A stretch of 64,000 nucleotides of DNA, from contig NZ_JANIGL010000005.1 in the NCBI RefSeq assembly GCF_024518675.1, positions 1 to 64,000 of the forward strand. The letters run 5' to 3'. Numbering within the stretch: position 1 is the first letter of the stretch; every line of letters begins with the position of its first letter. A model generated the notes under the pieces. It did no database searches and was not told where the DNA came from. It saw nothing but the letters and a program-made list of their open reading frames with translations. This DNA comes from Pseudoalteromonas shioyasakiensis (GTDB taxonomy: Bacteria; Pseudomonadota; Gammaproteobacteria; Enterobacterales; Alteromonadaceae). Shown here piece after piece: positions 1-8,282 of this stretch. The translations under genes and the position numbers were made by a program.

Positions 1-145
1 TCTAAATTTTTTGCCTCGTTACTTGCTCAATAAAGAACGAAGTAGCTTGGCTGTTAGAACTCAATCTGTACGAGTGCCCACACAGATGATTGCTTTATAT
101 TGTTAAAGAACGTTGCGATTAAAGCGCTTGCTTTATCTCGCTAGG
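1..145 (-). other. rRNA operon leader with boxA antitermination site (partial; 16S gene lies off the left edge)
   Basis: The minus strand carries TTCTTTAACAAT (99-110), matching the rrn boxA antitermination element. It is followed by TCTGTGTGGGCACTCG (71-86), nearly identical to the E. coli 16S leader just after boxA. The NusB/NusE antitermination complex binds boxA. About 70 more leader bases run to the window edge without reaching 16S sequence, so the 16S gene should begin just outside. The rRNA operon is divergent from the arsenic operon. Confidence 0.8.
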
Positions 146-152
146 GCTGCGC

Positions 153-180
153 ATGTTACGCTTTCCTATTTTTTTGTCAA
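153..180 (-). promoter_or_regulatory. rRNA operon promoter P2
   Basis: On the minus strand, TTGACA (175-180), a 16-base spacer and TAACAT (153-158), followed by a GC-rich start region. This is the second of two tandem promoters about 135 bases apart, the usual arrangement upstream of gammaproteobacterial rRNA operons. A short A-rich run follows the -35 box. Confidence 0.75.
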
Positions 181-288
181 CACTTAATTTTAAACTTTCT
201 AAAAAATCTAAACTCAAGTTTTACTTAACACTCTGAGTAGCTTATGCCCCGCTAAGCGTTGCCTGCTCTGCCGTCTCAGTGGGGTCGC

Positions 289-316
289 ATTATAGGGAGA
301 ACAGATTTTTACGCAA
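289..316 (-). promoter_or_regulatory. rRNA operon promoter P1
   Basis: Read on the minus strand there is a -35 box TTGCGT (311-316), a 16-base spacer and a perfect TATAAT -10 box (289-294). A GC-rich stretch (GCGACCCC) follows, as expected of a stringently controlled rRNA promoter discriminator. It points left towards the boxA leader at the window edge. Seen directly; the rRNA assignment rests on that leader. Confidence 0.75.
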
Positions 317-494
317 GCGTTTTTTAAAGTTTTATGTAATTAAATAGCATTTGGTATGATTTTCAAACGAACGAAGTAAAAACGCACTAAAACTAACCTA
401 TACACAACCAATAAAACCAAGTTAACTTTTATTCTGTAGCAAATTCACTCTGAATAAACAAAACTTCAAAATTAAATATGTACATCACACTTGC

Positions 495-528
495 ACATGC
501 ACAAAAACGAATATACAATTTATTACAT
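495..528. promoter_or_regulatory. Candidate ArsR operator of the arsenic operon
   Basis: This AT-rich stretch contains CAAAAACGAATATACA and lies 22-55 bases upstream of the ArsC-ArsR start. It resembles the E. coli ArsR operator as I recall it (CAAAAACGxATAT on one strand, with CACAT a few bases before). The same block recurs upstream of arsH at 56333-56366, with 24 of 34 bases identical and 14 of 15 in the core. An inverted repeat GAATAT/ATATTC (509-514, 527-532) overlaps it. Binding itself is inferred. Confidence 0.6.
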
Positions 529-549
529 ATTCAATCCACGGTGTGATTT

Positions 550-1389
550 ATGAGTAATCAAACTTCAACTAAGCGTTCAGTTTTATTTCTGTGTACTGGT
601 AATTCTGCTCGTTCACAAATGGCTGAAGCACTTCTTCGCCACAAAGCGGGCGATCAATTTGATATTTCAAGTGCGGGTACGTTACCTGAAGAAATAGACG
701 CGCGCACACTAGACGCACTTAAAAACTTTGGTTTAACTGTAGATAAACTAAAATCTAAAAGTGTAGAGGAGTTTGCTGAGCAGGAATTCGATTTCGTCAT
801 AACCCTCTGTGATAAAGCGAGTCAAGAGTGTCGAAACTTTCCTGGTGCAAAAGCACAACTTGCTTGGGACTTCCCTGATCCTAAAGAACGTAATTGCAAT
901 AACCCTTTCTCTATTACACTAAGTGAACTAAATAATCGCTTGTCGATGTTTCTTTTATTAGAAACAAAAAACCAATCTAGCAGCAGTACAGCATCAGCTC
1001 AACGGATTGATGAACAAATATCCGAACTGGATGATATTACAATTGATCCTATTTCTTTTTATAAGTGCCTTACAGATGACATTCGCTTAAAAACACTCAT
1101 GTTAACTAATTATCATGGTGAATTGTGTGTGTGTGAATTAATGGAAGCTTTACAAGAGGACAGCCAACCAAAAGTGTCGCGTAATTTAGCAGTATTAAAG
1201 CGAGCAGGCATAATCACAGATAGAAAGCATGGCCAATGGGTTTTTTATAAAATTAATCCAGAACTTCCTATATGGGTCAAAAAAGTCATCAGTGAAACCA
1301 CCGAAAATAACCTGCCGCTGATAGCTAAAAATTTAGATAACCTTGCAAACATGTCTAACCGCCCAAGCAAAACTGACTTTTGCCGCTAA
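550..1389 (+). CDS. ArsC-ArsR fusion: thioredoxin-type arsenate reductase joined to an ArsR repressor
   Basis: A 279-residue two-domain protein. Residues 9-140 are a low-molecular-weight-phosphatase-type arsenate reductase. The CX5R loop is C15-TGNSA-R21, and C87 and C94 keep the 7-residue spacing of the redox pair in S. aureus ArsC; WDFPDP follows at 106-111. Residues 165-260 are an ArsR/SmtB winged helix with the arsenite-binding ELCVCEL motif (C193, C195) and recognition-helix sequence QPKVSRNLAVL. A Ser/Gln-rich linker joins them. The protein could reduce arsenate to arsenite and repress its own operon until arsenite binds. It is the first gene, 15 bases before acr3. The domains are clear; dual function is inferred. 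Confidence 0.88.
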   Translation: MSNQTSTKRSVLFLCTGNSARSQMAEALLRHKAGDQFDISSAGTLPEEIDARTLDALKNFGLTVDKLKSKSVEEFAEQEFDFVITLCDKASQECRNFPGAKAQLAWDFPDPKERNCNNPFSITLSELNNRLSMFLLLETKNQSSSSTASAQRIDEQISELDDITIDPISFYKCLTDDIRLKTLMLTNYHGELCVCELMEALQEDSQPKVSRNLAVLKRAGIITDRKHGQWVFYKINPELPIWVKKVISETTENNLPLIAKNLDNLANMSNRPSKTDFCR

Positions 1390-1404
1390 ATATAGGAGAA
1401 AAAA

Positions 1405-2421
1405 ATGGGAATTTTTGAACGTTATCTATCACTGTGGGTTGGGTTAGCCATTATTACCGGTGTTTTCCTTGGCCAGTGGCAGCCTGATGCTTTTCAAATG
1501 ATTGCTGATTTTGAAGTCGCTCACGTTAATATTGCAGTAGCTGTGTTCATTTGGGTTATGATCTTTCCGATGATGGCGCAAATTGATTTTTCATCAATTA
1601 AAGATGTTGGTAAGAATCCAAAGGGGTTATTACTGACACTCATAATAAACTGGCTAATCAAACCTTTTACTATGGCCGCTTTAGGCTGGTTATTCTTTAA
1701 CTTTATATTTGCAGATTTAGTTGATGCACAATCAGCACAAGAATATATAGCAGGCATGATCTTACTTGGTGTAGCGCCTTGTACTGCTATGGTATTTGTA
1801 TGGTCACAATTAACGAAGGGCGATGCCAACTACACACTTATTCAAGTTTCTGTAAACGATGTCATTATGATTTTTGCCTTTGCCCCTATCTCTGCTTTGC
1901 TATTAGGGGTGAGTGATATTCAAGTGCCATGGGAAACCTTACTTATTTCAGTGGTTTTATATGTTTTGCTACCGTTAACCGCCGGGGTACTCACCCGTAA
2001 GGCATTAAATAAAGGCAAAGACGAACAAGCCCTTGAGCAGTTTTTAGCTAAGTTAAAACCATGGTCAATAGTTGGTTTAATTGCAACTGTGGTTTTATTA
2101 TTTGGCTTTCAAGCTAAAACAATCCTGACAGAGCCACAAACAATTGTGCTAATTGCTATTCCGTTAATCATTCAAACCTATGGCATTTTTATAATTGCAT
2201 ACGCGGCCGCTATTTGGATGAAGTTGCCACAAAAAATAGCTGCACCTTCTTGCTTAATTGGTACTTCGAACTTTTTTGAACTCGCAGTCGCTGTGGCTAT
2301 TTCACTGTTTGGCTTACACTCAGGTGCAGCCCTTGCAACAGTTGTGGGGGTATTAGTAGAAGTACCCGTGATGCTTTCACTCGTTGCGATTATTAATCGA
2401 ACTCAACATTGGTTCAAATAA
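1405..2421 (+). CDS. acr3: Arsenite efflux transporter, Acr3 family
   Basis: A 338-residue inner-membrane protein with about ten hydrophobic segments. It carries the Acr3 hallmarks: C126 in [12 protein letters not shown] (the essential cysteine of the fourth helix) and E292 in [15 protein letters not shown] (the conserved acidic residue of the ninth helix). Acr3 proteins export arsenite by proton exchange. The length is at the short end for the family. A GGAG ribosome site precedes the start by a few bases. It pairs with the upstream reductase-repressor, which supplies arsenite from arsenate. Confidence 0.92.
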   Translation: MGIFERYLSLWVGLAIITGVFLGQWQPDAFQMIADFEVAHVNIAVAVFIWVMIFPMMAQIDFSSIKDVGKNPKGLLLTLIINWLIKPFTMAALGWLFFNFIFADLVDAQSAQEYIAGMILLGVAPCTAMVFVWSQLTKGDANYTLIQVSVNDVIMIFAFAPISALLLGVSDIQVPWETLLISVVLYVLLPLTAGVLTRKALNKGKDEQALEQFLAKLKPWSIVGLIATVVLLFGFQAKTILTEPQTIVLIAIPLIIQTYGIFIIAYAAAIWMKLPQKIAAPSCLIGTSNFFELAVAVAISLFGLHSGAALATVVGVLVEVPVMLSLVAIINRTQHWFK

Positions 2422-2433
2422 AAGGAATTAGCC

Positions 2434-2925
2434 ATGCAACTTCACCCATTTGACACATTAACTTTAGATAATGGCGCAAAGCTTATTTTTACGCCCTGCC
2501 CTGGTACTAAACAAGCATCTTTAGAAGAGTCAGTGCTTACGCTTAAACAAGCCAATACCAGCATGGTACTAACATTAATGTATGACCATGAAATTGCCCA
2601 AAATAATATACAACAACTTCCAAACTTATGTGCTGAACATGATATCACTTGGTTACAACTACCTATATTAGACGATGAAGCCCCTGACCAAGAGTTTGAG
2701 GGTCAATGGAGTCAATATAAAGATACAATTATTGAAGCAATCAATAATAAAGCAACCATTGCCGTACATTGTAAAGGTGGCACAGGTCGAACTGGCCTGG
2801 TAATAGCACTCATCTTACTTACGTATGGTTGGCCAAGTGACAAAATCGTTCGGCAGGTACAAACAATAAGACCAAAAGCACTAAGAAATACGCTTCAACT
2901 TAATTATTTTAATTCGCAGTTATAA
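2434..2925 (+). CDS. Dual-specificity/tyrosine-phosphatase-like protein of the arsenic operon
   Basis: A 163-residue soluble protein of the cysteine-dependent phosphatase superfamily. The signature loop is VHC-KGGTG-RTG, with C113 and R119, and an acidic PILDDEAPD loop about 30 residues earlier supplies a plausible general acid (D80/D81). It resembles CDKN3/DSP-type phosphatases. It lies 12 bases after acr3 and 20 bases before the GAPDH gene, so it is co-transcribed with arsenic genes. Its substrate is unknown. A CX5R loop can also bind arsenate, so it may act as a phosphatase or a second reductase. No extra redox cysteine pair like that of ArsC is evident. Confidence 0.78.
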   Translation: MQLHPFDTLTLDNGAKLIFTPCPGTKQASLEESVLTLKQANTSMVLTLMYDHEIAQNNIQQLPNLCAEHDITWLQLPILDDEAPDQEFEGQWSQYKDTIIEAINNKATIAVHCKGGTGRTGLVIALILLTYGWPSDKIVRQVQTIRPKALRNTLQLNYFNSQL

Positions 2926-2945
2926 TCAGCATTAAGGAATAAACA

Positions 2946-3956
2946 ATGACAATTAAAGTAGGTATTAACGGTTTTGGCCGTATGGGCCGTTTATCAATGC
3001 GGGCAGCTTTCGATTGGGATGATGTAGAAATCGTCCACATTAATGACCCTGCTGGTAACGCTGAAACATTCGCTCATTTAATGACATTTGATTCAGTACA
3101 CGGCAAGTGGCATCACGAAGCAAGCCATAACGACAATGCCATTATTATAAACGGTAAAGAAATTGGTTTTAGCCAAAATACTAAAACACAAGACACTGAT
3201 TGGTCACAATGCGATGTGGTTATTGAAGCTTCAGGCAAGCTCAAAACTAAAGCATTACTGCAAGCTTACCTTGATCAAGGTGTAAAGCGGGTTGTTGTGA
3301 CAGCTCCGGTAAAAGAAGAAGGCGTTTTAAACATTGTTATGGGTGTCAACGATCACCTTTATAATAAAGAGACTCACTCTATTGTTACTGCTGCTTCATG
3401 TACAACCAACTGCTTGGCACCTGTCGTTAAAGTGATTCATGAAAAAATCGGTATCAAACATGGTTCAATCACGACCATTCACGATATCACTAATACACAA
3501 ACAATTATTGATGCCCCTCATAAAGACTTACGTCGCGCCCGTTCATGTGGCACTAGTTTGATTCCAACCACCACAGGATCAGCGACTGCCATTACACATA
3601 TATTCCCTGAATTAAAAGGTAAATTGAACGGTCATGCCATTCGCGTCCCACTGACCAATGCCTCTATCACTGACTGTGTATTTGAGCTTGAACGTGGCAC
3701 AACGATTGATGAAGTAAATAAACTACTAAAAGACGCTGCTGCTAACGAACTTAAAGACATTATGGGTTATGAAGAGCGACCGCTTGTATCTATCGATTAC
3801 AAAACCGATCCTCGTTCAAGTGTTATTGATGCCCTTTCAACTATGGTGATCAACGACACTCAAGTAAAACTCTATGTGTGGTATGACAATGAGTGGGGCT
3901 ATGCGAACCGAACTGCAGAGCTTATGCGCAAAGTTGGCCTAGTCGATAAGGAATAG
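2946..3956 (+). CDS. ArsJ-associated glyceraldehyde-3-phosphate dehydrogenase
   Basis: A 336-residue GAPDH. It has an N-terminal NAD-binding Rossmann motif [10 protein letters not shown] (7-16), the catalytic cysteine C152 in SCTTNCLAP and the partner H179 in TTIHD. In this genetic setting, directly before arsJ, such enzymes are known to use arsenate in place of phosphate, making unstable 1-arseno-3-phosphoglycerate for export. The glycolytic paralogue should be elsewhere in the genome. A ribosome site AAGGA precedes the ATG. The enzyme class is certain; the arsenate role follows from the neighbouring gene. Confidence 0.9.
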   Translation: MTIKVGINGFGRMGRLSMRAAFDWDDVEIVHINDPAGNAETFAHLMTFDSVHGKWHHEASHNDNAIIINGKEIGFSQNTKTQDTDWSQCDVVIEASGKLKTKALLQAYLDQGVKRVVVTAPVKEEGVLNIVMGVNDHLYNKETHSIVTAASCTTNCLAPVVKVIHEKIGIKHGSITTIHDITNTQTIIDAPHKDLRRARSCGTSLIPTTTGSATAITHIFPELKGKLNGHAIRVPLTNASITDCVFELERGTTIDEVNKLLKDAAANELKDIMGYEERPLVSIDYKTDPRSSVIDALSTMVINDTQVKLYVWYDNEWGYANRTAELMRKVGLVDKE

Positions 3957-3962
3957 TAAACC

Positions 3963-5189
3963 GTGGATCGATTAAAAGCACTGCCACCACAAATAAAACA
4001 ATACCTAATCATTACAGGCAACTATTGGGCATTTACGCTTACTGATGGTGCCCTACGTATGCTTGTCGTGCTGTATTTCTACCAGCTTGGCTACAGTCCG
4101 CTCAGCATTGCCATGTTGTTTTTATTTTATGAAATTTTTGGTGTGATCACCAATTTAGTAGGCGGGTGGCTGGGTGCTCGATTCGGTCTCAATAAAACCA
4201 TGAACATTGGCTTAGGCTTACAAATAGTTTCCTTAGCCATGCTCATGGTACCTGTTGATGCCCTCACCGTTATTTATGTTATGGCTGCACAGGCACTGTC
4301 TGGGATCGCAAAAGATCTCAATAAAATGAGCGCTAAAAGCGCCATTAAGCTGTTAGTGCCGAAAGATGCGCAAGGCCAACTCTATAAATGGGTGGCGATA
4401 TTAACTGGATCTAAAAATGCTCTCAAAGGTGTTGGTTTCTTTTTAGGTGGCCTCCTGCTCACTTTACTAGAGTTCCACGGCGCAATACTGAGTATGATTT
4501 GCATGTTAACAGCCGTATGGTTATTTAGCATATTTGCTCTAAAAGAAGATTTAGGTAAAGCTAAAAATAAAGCCAAATTCAGTGAGTTATTTTCAAAAAG
4601 TAAAGCTATAAACGTACTGTCAGCTGCACGGATGTTTTTATTCGGCGCTAGAGATGTATGGTTTGTCGTCGCCTTACCGGTATTTTTAGCCGCTACATTT
4701 GATTGGGATCACTGGTGGGTTGGCAGCTTTATGGCAAGCTGGGTAATAGGTTATGGCATAGTGCAATCATTTGCCCCCTCTTTTACCGGGAAAAAATCAG
4801 GTCAAGTGCCTAGTGGCCGCAGCGCGTTTTTATGGGCTAGTTATTTAACAATATTACCAGCACTTATCGCCCTAGCCTTACACTATGACTTTTATATTCA
4901 GGCATCGATTATTGTAGGCTTACTTATATTTGGCGCTGTGTTTGCTATTAACTCATCGTTGCATAGTTATTTAATTGTCAGTCTTGCAGACAGCGATGGC
5001 GTATCGTTAGATGTAGGTTTTTACTATATGGCCAACGCCATGGGTCGATTAATTGGTACTGTGCTATCTGGCTGGGTGTATCAACAATACGGACTTGAAG
5101 CATGCTTGTGGATTTCAAGTGCATTTATCGCCTTGGCCGCTCTGCTATCACTCGCATTACCACAACAAACTGAAGTACCAGCACAGTAA
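3963..5189 (+). CDS. arsJ: Organoarsenical exporter ArsJ (MFS family)
   Basis: A 408-residue major-facilitator protein with about eleven to twelve hydrophobic segments. It is known to export 1-arseno-3-phosphoglycerate, which breaks down outside the cell and so removes arsenate. The N-terminal stretch ITGNYWAFTLTDGALRML is typical of ArsJ. The start is GTG, six bases after the GAPDH stop; AAGGA at the end of that gene serves as ribosome site, so the two are translationally linked. It is the last gene of the operon. Confidence 0.9.
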   Translation: MDRLKALPPQIKQYLIITGNYWAFTLTDGALRMLVVLYFYQLGYSPLSIAMLFLFYEIFGVITNLVGGWLGARFGLNKTMNIGLGLQIVSLAMLMVPVDALTVIYVMAAQALSGIAKDLNKMSAKSAIKLLVPKDAQGQLYKWVAILTGSKNALKGVGFFLGGLLLTLLEFHGAILSMICMLTAVWLFSIFALKEDLGKAKNKAKFSELFSKSKAINVLSAARMFLFGARDVWFVVALPVFLAATFDWDHWWVGSFMASWVIGYGIVQSFAPSFTGKKSGQVPSGRSAFLWASYLTILPALIALALHYDFYIQASIIVGLLIFGAVFAINSSLHSYLIVSLADSDGVSLDVGFYYMANAMGRLIGTVLSGWVYQQYGLEACLWISSAFIALAALLSLALPQQTEVPAQ

Positions 5190-5202
5190 GTAATACAACC
5201 TA

Positions 5203-5240
5203 TTCCTGCATGGTTATTTTAACTGTGCGGGAACCTCTTT
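5203..5240 (+). terminator. Weak hairpin after arsJ, possible terminator
   Basis: TTCCTGCA (5203-5210) pairs with TGCGGGAA (5226-5233), including one G-U pair, over a 15-base loop; CCTCTTTAAT follows. The T run is poor, so termination is only likely. The rest of 5190-5414 holds no gene or motif I recognise. Confidence 0.4.
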
Positions 5241-5414
5241 AATACCCAGCATAGCTTCATTTATCAAGTACCACCTCTCGGCGGCTAAATTCAAGCTGTA
5301 AGCTCGTGTCAACGCAACTAAACATTACAAACAACGGAGTCAGCTTTACATATAAATAAACACAGTTATTTATTAAAGTGTAAATTTTAGAGGTTGTTTA
5401 GATTCTGTAGAAAA

Positions 5415-5462
5415 TGGTGGCCCCTCCCAGACTCGAACTGGGGACCTAACGATTATGAGTCG
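5415..5462 (-). repeat. attL: displaced tRNA-Ile2 3' half
   Basis: This copies the anticodon loop, variable region, T arm and acceptor 3' strand of the intact tRNA at 9950-10026, including the encoded CCA, with 45 of 48 bases the same. The D arm and 5' acceptor strand are missing, so it is not a functional tRNA. Two of the three differences (5427 and 5441) are a compensatory swap of one T-stem pair, C-G here against G-C in the intact gene. The fragment is therefore a real tRNA allele and not decayed sequence. Confidence 0.9.
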
Positions 5463-5579
5463 AACTCATAAACAATTTACCTGTATTGATTAACACTTCA
5501 AACCCCTTGTTTTTAATGGCTTTAAAAGAATATTTAATAAATAGCGAATTGCTTTATATTGATGTATATTTATCTAAAA

Positions 5580-5600
5580 CCGATCCGTGAACGATCCGTG
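5580..5600. promoter_or_regulatory. Candidate integrase arm-binding site, left end
   Basis: CGATCCGTG occurs twice here, ten bases apart (5581 and 5591). The 21-base block matches 17 of 21 bases of 9876-9896 near the other end of the element. Paired short repeats just inside both att sites are typical arm sites for tyrosine integrases. The function is inferred. Confidence 0.45.
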
Positions 5601-5611
5601 GATAATAAAAA

Positions 5612-5641
5612 GCCCTAACAGTGCGCCAACACTACTAGGGC
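5612..5641. other. Hairpin in the integrase leader
   Basis: GCCCTAACAGTG (5612-5623) pairs with CACTACTAGGGC (5630-5641) at ten of twelve positions. On the minus strand the stem is followed by TTTTTATTATCC, as in a leftward terminator. It could insulate the element from leftward transcription, or act as a leader structure for the integrase mRNA. Seen in sequence; the role is uncertain. Confidence 0.4.
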
Positions 5642-5669
5642 AACCATCAAGAACCATAAGGGGGTTCGA

Positions 5670-7010
5670 ATGGCTAAAGCTAATAGTACCACTAATAAAG
5701 TTAATTTTACCGCTGGACGTGTAGCAAGCTTTAAATGTGAAGAGGGTAAAAAAGAGTCCTTTCTATGGGATGATGATTGTAAAGGGCTAGCAATTCGCGC
5801 TTTTGCATCGGGTAAAAAGACTTATGTTTTCCAAGCTTGGATTAATGGTAAAACAAGACGCGGGGTAATTGGTCCTGTAGATGCGTTTGATATTGACCAA
5901 GCCAGAGCAGCCGCAAGAGAGTTTCAAACAAAAGCAAAAGAATATATCAGTCCTGCAAAGGTTAAACGAGAAAAGGCAGCAAAAGAACTAGCCGAAGAAC
6001 AAGAAGAATTACGCGGCACTATCAAGTTAAAACAAGTTTGGCTTGAATATATAGAAGCGAACAAAGGCCGATGGGGTGAAAAGCACTACAAAGACCACAT
6101 CAAAGCCATACAAGAGCCTAATCAGCCTTGGGCTAGGGGTAAAGGCCGATTAACTAAAGCTGGCTGTTTATACCCGCTTATATCGCTAAAACTAAAAGAC
6201 TTGAGCGCAAAAAAAATTGAAGCATGGCTCAAAAAAGAAAATGCAACTCGCGCAGGTGTTGCAGCACAAACCTACCGCTTACTATTTGCCTGTTTAAATT
6301 GGTGTACTGAACAAGAAAAATACACGGGTTTACTTGATATAACTAAACTGAAAACTAAAGATGTAAAAAGCACAGTTGTAAAGCTCAAATCCCGAACTGA
6401 CACACTACAAAAAGAACAGCTCCCCGCTTTTTTCAAATATGTAAGACAAATTCAAAACCCTGTTATTTCAGCCTATGTGCAAACCCTATTGTTAACAGGT
6501 GCGCGAAGAAATGAATTAACAAGCCTCAAGTGGACGGAATTAGATTTTCAATGGTCTAGTATGACTATCCGAGATAAAGCCACCAGCAAAGGCGCTGAGG
6601 CAGGTTCACGGGTTATTCCTTTAACGCCATATTTGGCTAGTTTATTGATTAACTTACCACGTAGAAACGAATGGGTTTTCTCTACCCCTACAGGCTCAAG
6701 CGGAAAACTAACCGACCCAAGAAAAAGCCTTGAACCTGCCCTATTAGCCGCAGGTATTGAGGGTCTAACTTTACACGGTTTAAGGCGCAGCTTTTCAAAC
6801 CTAAGTGAATGGGTAGAAATTCCTACTGGTGTTGTTGCACAAATAATGGGGCACAAGCCTAGTGCTACCGCTGAAAAGCACTATAAACAAAGACCACTGG
6901 ATTTACTAAGGAAGTGGCACACCACTTTAGAGGCTTGGATTTTAGAACAGGCAGATATAGCGATCCCTGAACTCAAAGGGCCAATGTTAAAAATAGTTGA
7001 GGTAGAATGA
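5670..7010 (+). CDS. int: Tyrosine-recombinase integrase
   Basis: A 446-residue P4-type phage integrase with an N-terminal arm-binding domain (about 10-95), a core-binding SAM-like domain (about 118-225) and a catalytic domain (about 250-415). Catalytic residues seen are R279 in TGARRNEL, H369-LR-R372 in LHGLRRSF, H395 in MGHKP and Y405 in AEKHYKQRP. It would excise and integrate the element at the tRNA-Ile2 att sites; it lies about 200 bases from attL. The start follows AAGGGGG, a strong ribosome site. It overlaps the next gene by four bases (ATGA). Confidence 0.95.
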   Translation: MAKANSTTNKVNFTAGRVASFKCEEGKKESFLWDDDCKGLAIRAFASGKKTYVFQAWINGKTRRGVIGPVDAFDIDQARAAAREFQTKAKEYISPAKVKREKAAKELAEEQEELRGTIKLKQVWLEYIEANKGRWGEKHYKDHIKAIQEPNQPWARGKGRLTKAGCLYPLISLKLKDLSAKKIEAWLKKENATRAGVAAQTYRLLFACLNWCTEQEKYTGLLDITKLKTKDVKSTVVKLKSRTDTLQKEQLPAFFKYVRQIQNPVISAYVQTLLLTGARRNELTSLKWTELDFQWSSMTIRDKATSKGAEAGSRVIPLTPYLASLLINLPRRNEWVFSTPTGSSGKLTDPRKSLEPALLAAGIEGLTLHGLRRSFSNLSEWVEIPTGVVAQIMGHKPSATAEKHYKQRPLDLLRKWHTTLEAWILEQADIAIPELKGPMLKIVEVE

Positions 7011-7639
7011 TGGATTATTTCAATGATGAACATATACAAGATTTAGTCGACGACTATAGAAGAAATAGGGACTCAGTACCACTAACAAAACTTATACACC
7101 TTGATCCTGATGTGATGCAATCGCCTTTTATTGGTAGGCTTTTTTTAGAAATGTTAAACGACAAACTACCTAAACTTAGCCACCGTCCAAACTCCACGCA
7201 TGAGATAAGGAAGCAAGCTGTAGAACTAGTCCATTTTTACCTTGGCTCAAATGTAAAAAAAACAAAAGCTTTCGATACTACAGGAAAAATTTTAAATAAA
7301 TCTAGTGATACGATCAAAGGTTACATAAATGACTGGCTTAAAACTTTTGTTTTGAATTGGACTGAGGAGATAATTTCAGAAAAAGATTTTTGGGATAAGC
7401 CCGAAAAATACATTGGAAATACGGTCGCATTTCAAGATGGAAAAATAATTAGAAGTGATGACTATGCTAAGCAGGAACTACAGAAGTATCACACAAATAA
7501 AAGTATTGAATGTTTTAGACAAGAAATTAAGGAATTCTATGAAATCAATACACCTGAGATACTTATTGATCCATGGAAGCGTGCAGCGGAATTGCAGATG
7601 CTAGACTTGGAATTGAAGAATATGCCTGACGATAACTAG
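7007..7639 (+). CDS. Unknown protein translationally coupled to the integrase
   Basis: A 210-residue soluble protein that I do not recognise. It has no signal peptide, membrane segment or known catalytic motif. The middle (about 65-110) could form helices of an HTH type, with TGKILNKSSDTIKGYINDW looking like a recognition region. The C-terminal third is charged. The four-base overlap with the integrase stop implies coupled translation, so it may help or control recombination. As the only cargo-like gene, it could instead act on phage or host. All roles are guesses. Confidence 0.6.
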   Translation: MMDYFNDEHIQDLVDDYRRNRDSVPLTKLIHLDPDVMQSPFIGRLFLEMLNDKLPKLSHRPNSTHEIRKQAVELVHFYLGSNVKKTKAFDTTGKILNKSSDTIKGYINDWLKTFVLNWTEEIISEKDFWDKPEKYIGNTVAFQDGKIIRSDDYAKQELQKYHTNKSIECFRQEIKEFYEINTPEILIDPWKRAAELQMLDLELKNMPDDN

Positions 7640-7711
7640 GGGGAAACCCCCTACCTTTCCCCCTATGATATTGATTATATTTACTTTTTTTAAACCACTT
7701 TCGCAATTAAT

Positions 7712-7740
7712 ATGAGATCTCAATATATAGAATGAGATCT
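7712..7740. repeat. Paired ATGAGATCT repeats before the AlpA-like gene
   Basis: ATGAGATCT occurs at 7712-7720 and 7732-7740, exactly 20 bases apart, so the two lie on nearly the same face of the helix. The left copy extends into the palindrome GAGATCTC. Such phasing fits binding sites of an excisionase or AlpA-like regulator. The second copy overlaps the first possible start codon of the next gene, which would allow autoregulation. Inferred. Confidence 0.4.
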
Positions 7741-7950
7741 TTATTTATGCCTAAACATACACCAACCCCCCTAAAAAGTTTTACAACAGAGCAGTTTGCG
7801 ATAACTATTCATGGTAAAGCGAACACTATAAGAACCCGCCTATCTAAAACGGGTAGCTATTACGGCATTAAACCAATAAAACTACCATCAGGGCGCTTAT
7901 TATGGCCTGCCGATGCTGTAGAAGCCCTATTAACTGGTAAGGGGGCTTAA
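7732..7950 (+). CDS. AlpA/excisionase-like small DNA-binding protein
   Basis: A 72-residue protein. LKSFTTEQFAITIHGKANTIRTRL followed by IKLPSGRLLWPADAVEALL is a MerR/AlpA-type winged-helix layout: helix, turn, helix, then a short beta wing and a terminal helix. AlpA and excisionases regulate or direct integrase in P4-like elements. The start could be ATG 7732 or ATG 7747; neither has a good ribosome site, and 7747 removes an odd MRSLF leader. It lies two bases before the next gene. Confidence 0.6.
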   Translation: MRSLFMPKHTPTPLKSFTTEQFAITIHGKANTIRTRLSKTGSYYGIKPIKLPSGRLLWPADAVEALLTGKGA

Positions 7951-7952
7951 TT

Positions 7953-8240
7953 ATGAAAAAACATGCCTTATCAACGTACAACCAACAAATGATCGTAGCT
8001 AGATATATGAGTAACTACGGCTCTATTAACCGCTATGAAGCTGAGCCAGAGGGTGTTTGCAGTCTCGCTGCACGCATATTAGACCTAAAAGACCAAGGCT
8101 TTAAAATTAAAGATAAAAGAGAAAAAGCCACAGACTCATTTGGCATAGAGCATGACAGAATAAGTAGGTACTGGTTTGATAAATCAGCAATGACACAGGA
8201 GCAAATAACAAAGCTTAATAAGTTACTTGAAAAGTCCTAG
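7953..8240 (+). CDS. Small phage-type helix-turn-helix protein
   Basis: A 95-residue protein whose middle, GSINRYEAEPEGVCSLAARILDLKDQGFKI, matches the winged-helix pattern of small phage HTH proteins of the HTH_55 type: domain swap into LAARI, then DLK-G-I. It follows the AlpA-like gene by two bases, so the two form one unit. Such proteins lie near replication genes in small phages and satellites. The role, regulator or replication helper, is not shown by the sequence. Confidence 0.6.
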   Translation: MKKHALSTYNQQMIVARYMSNYGSINRYEAEPEGVCSLAARILDLKDQGFKIKDKREKATDSFGIEHDRISRYWFDKSAMTQEQITKLNKLLEKS

Positions 8241-8282
8241 AACGCATAGCTAGACACTATACGAACTAAGACCAATAACCAC

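Noticed and set aside
5415..5462. A second tRNA gene
   Set aside because: Only the 3' half from the anticodon loop is present. The sequence beyond it does not form the 5' acceptor or D arm, so it is an att remnant.
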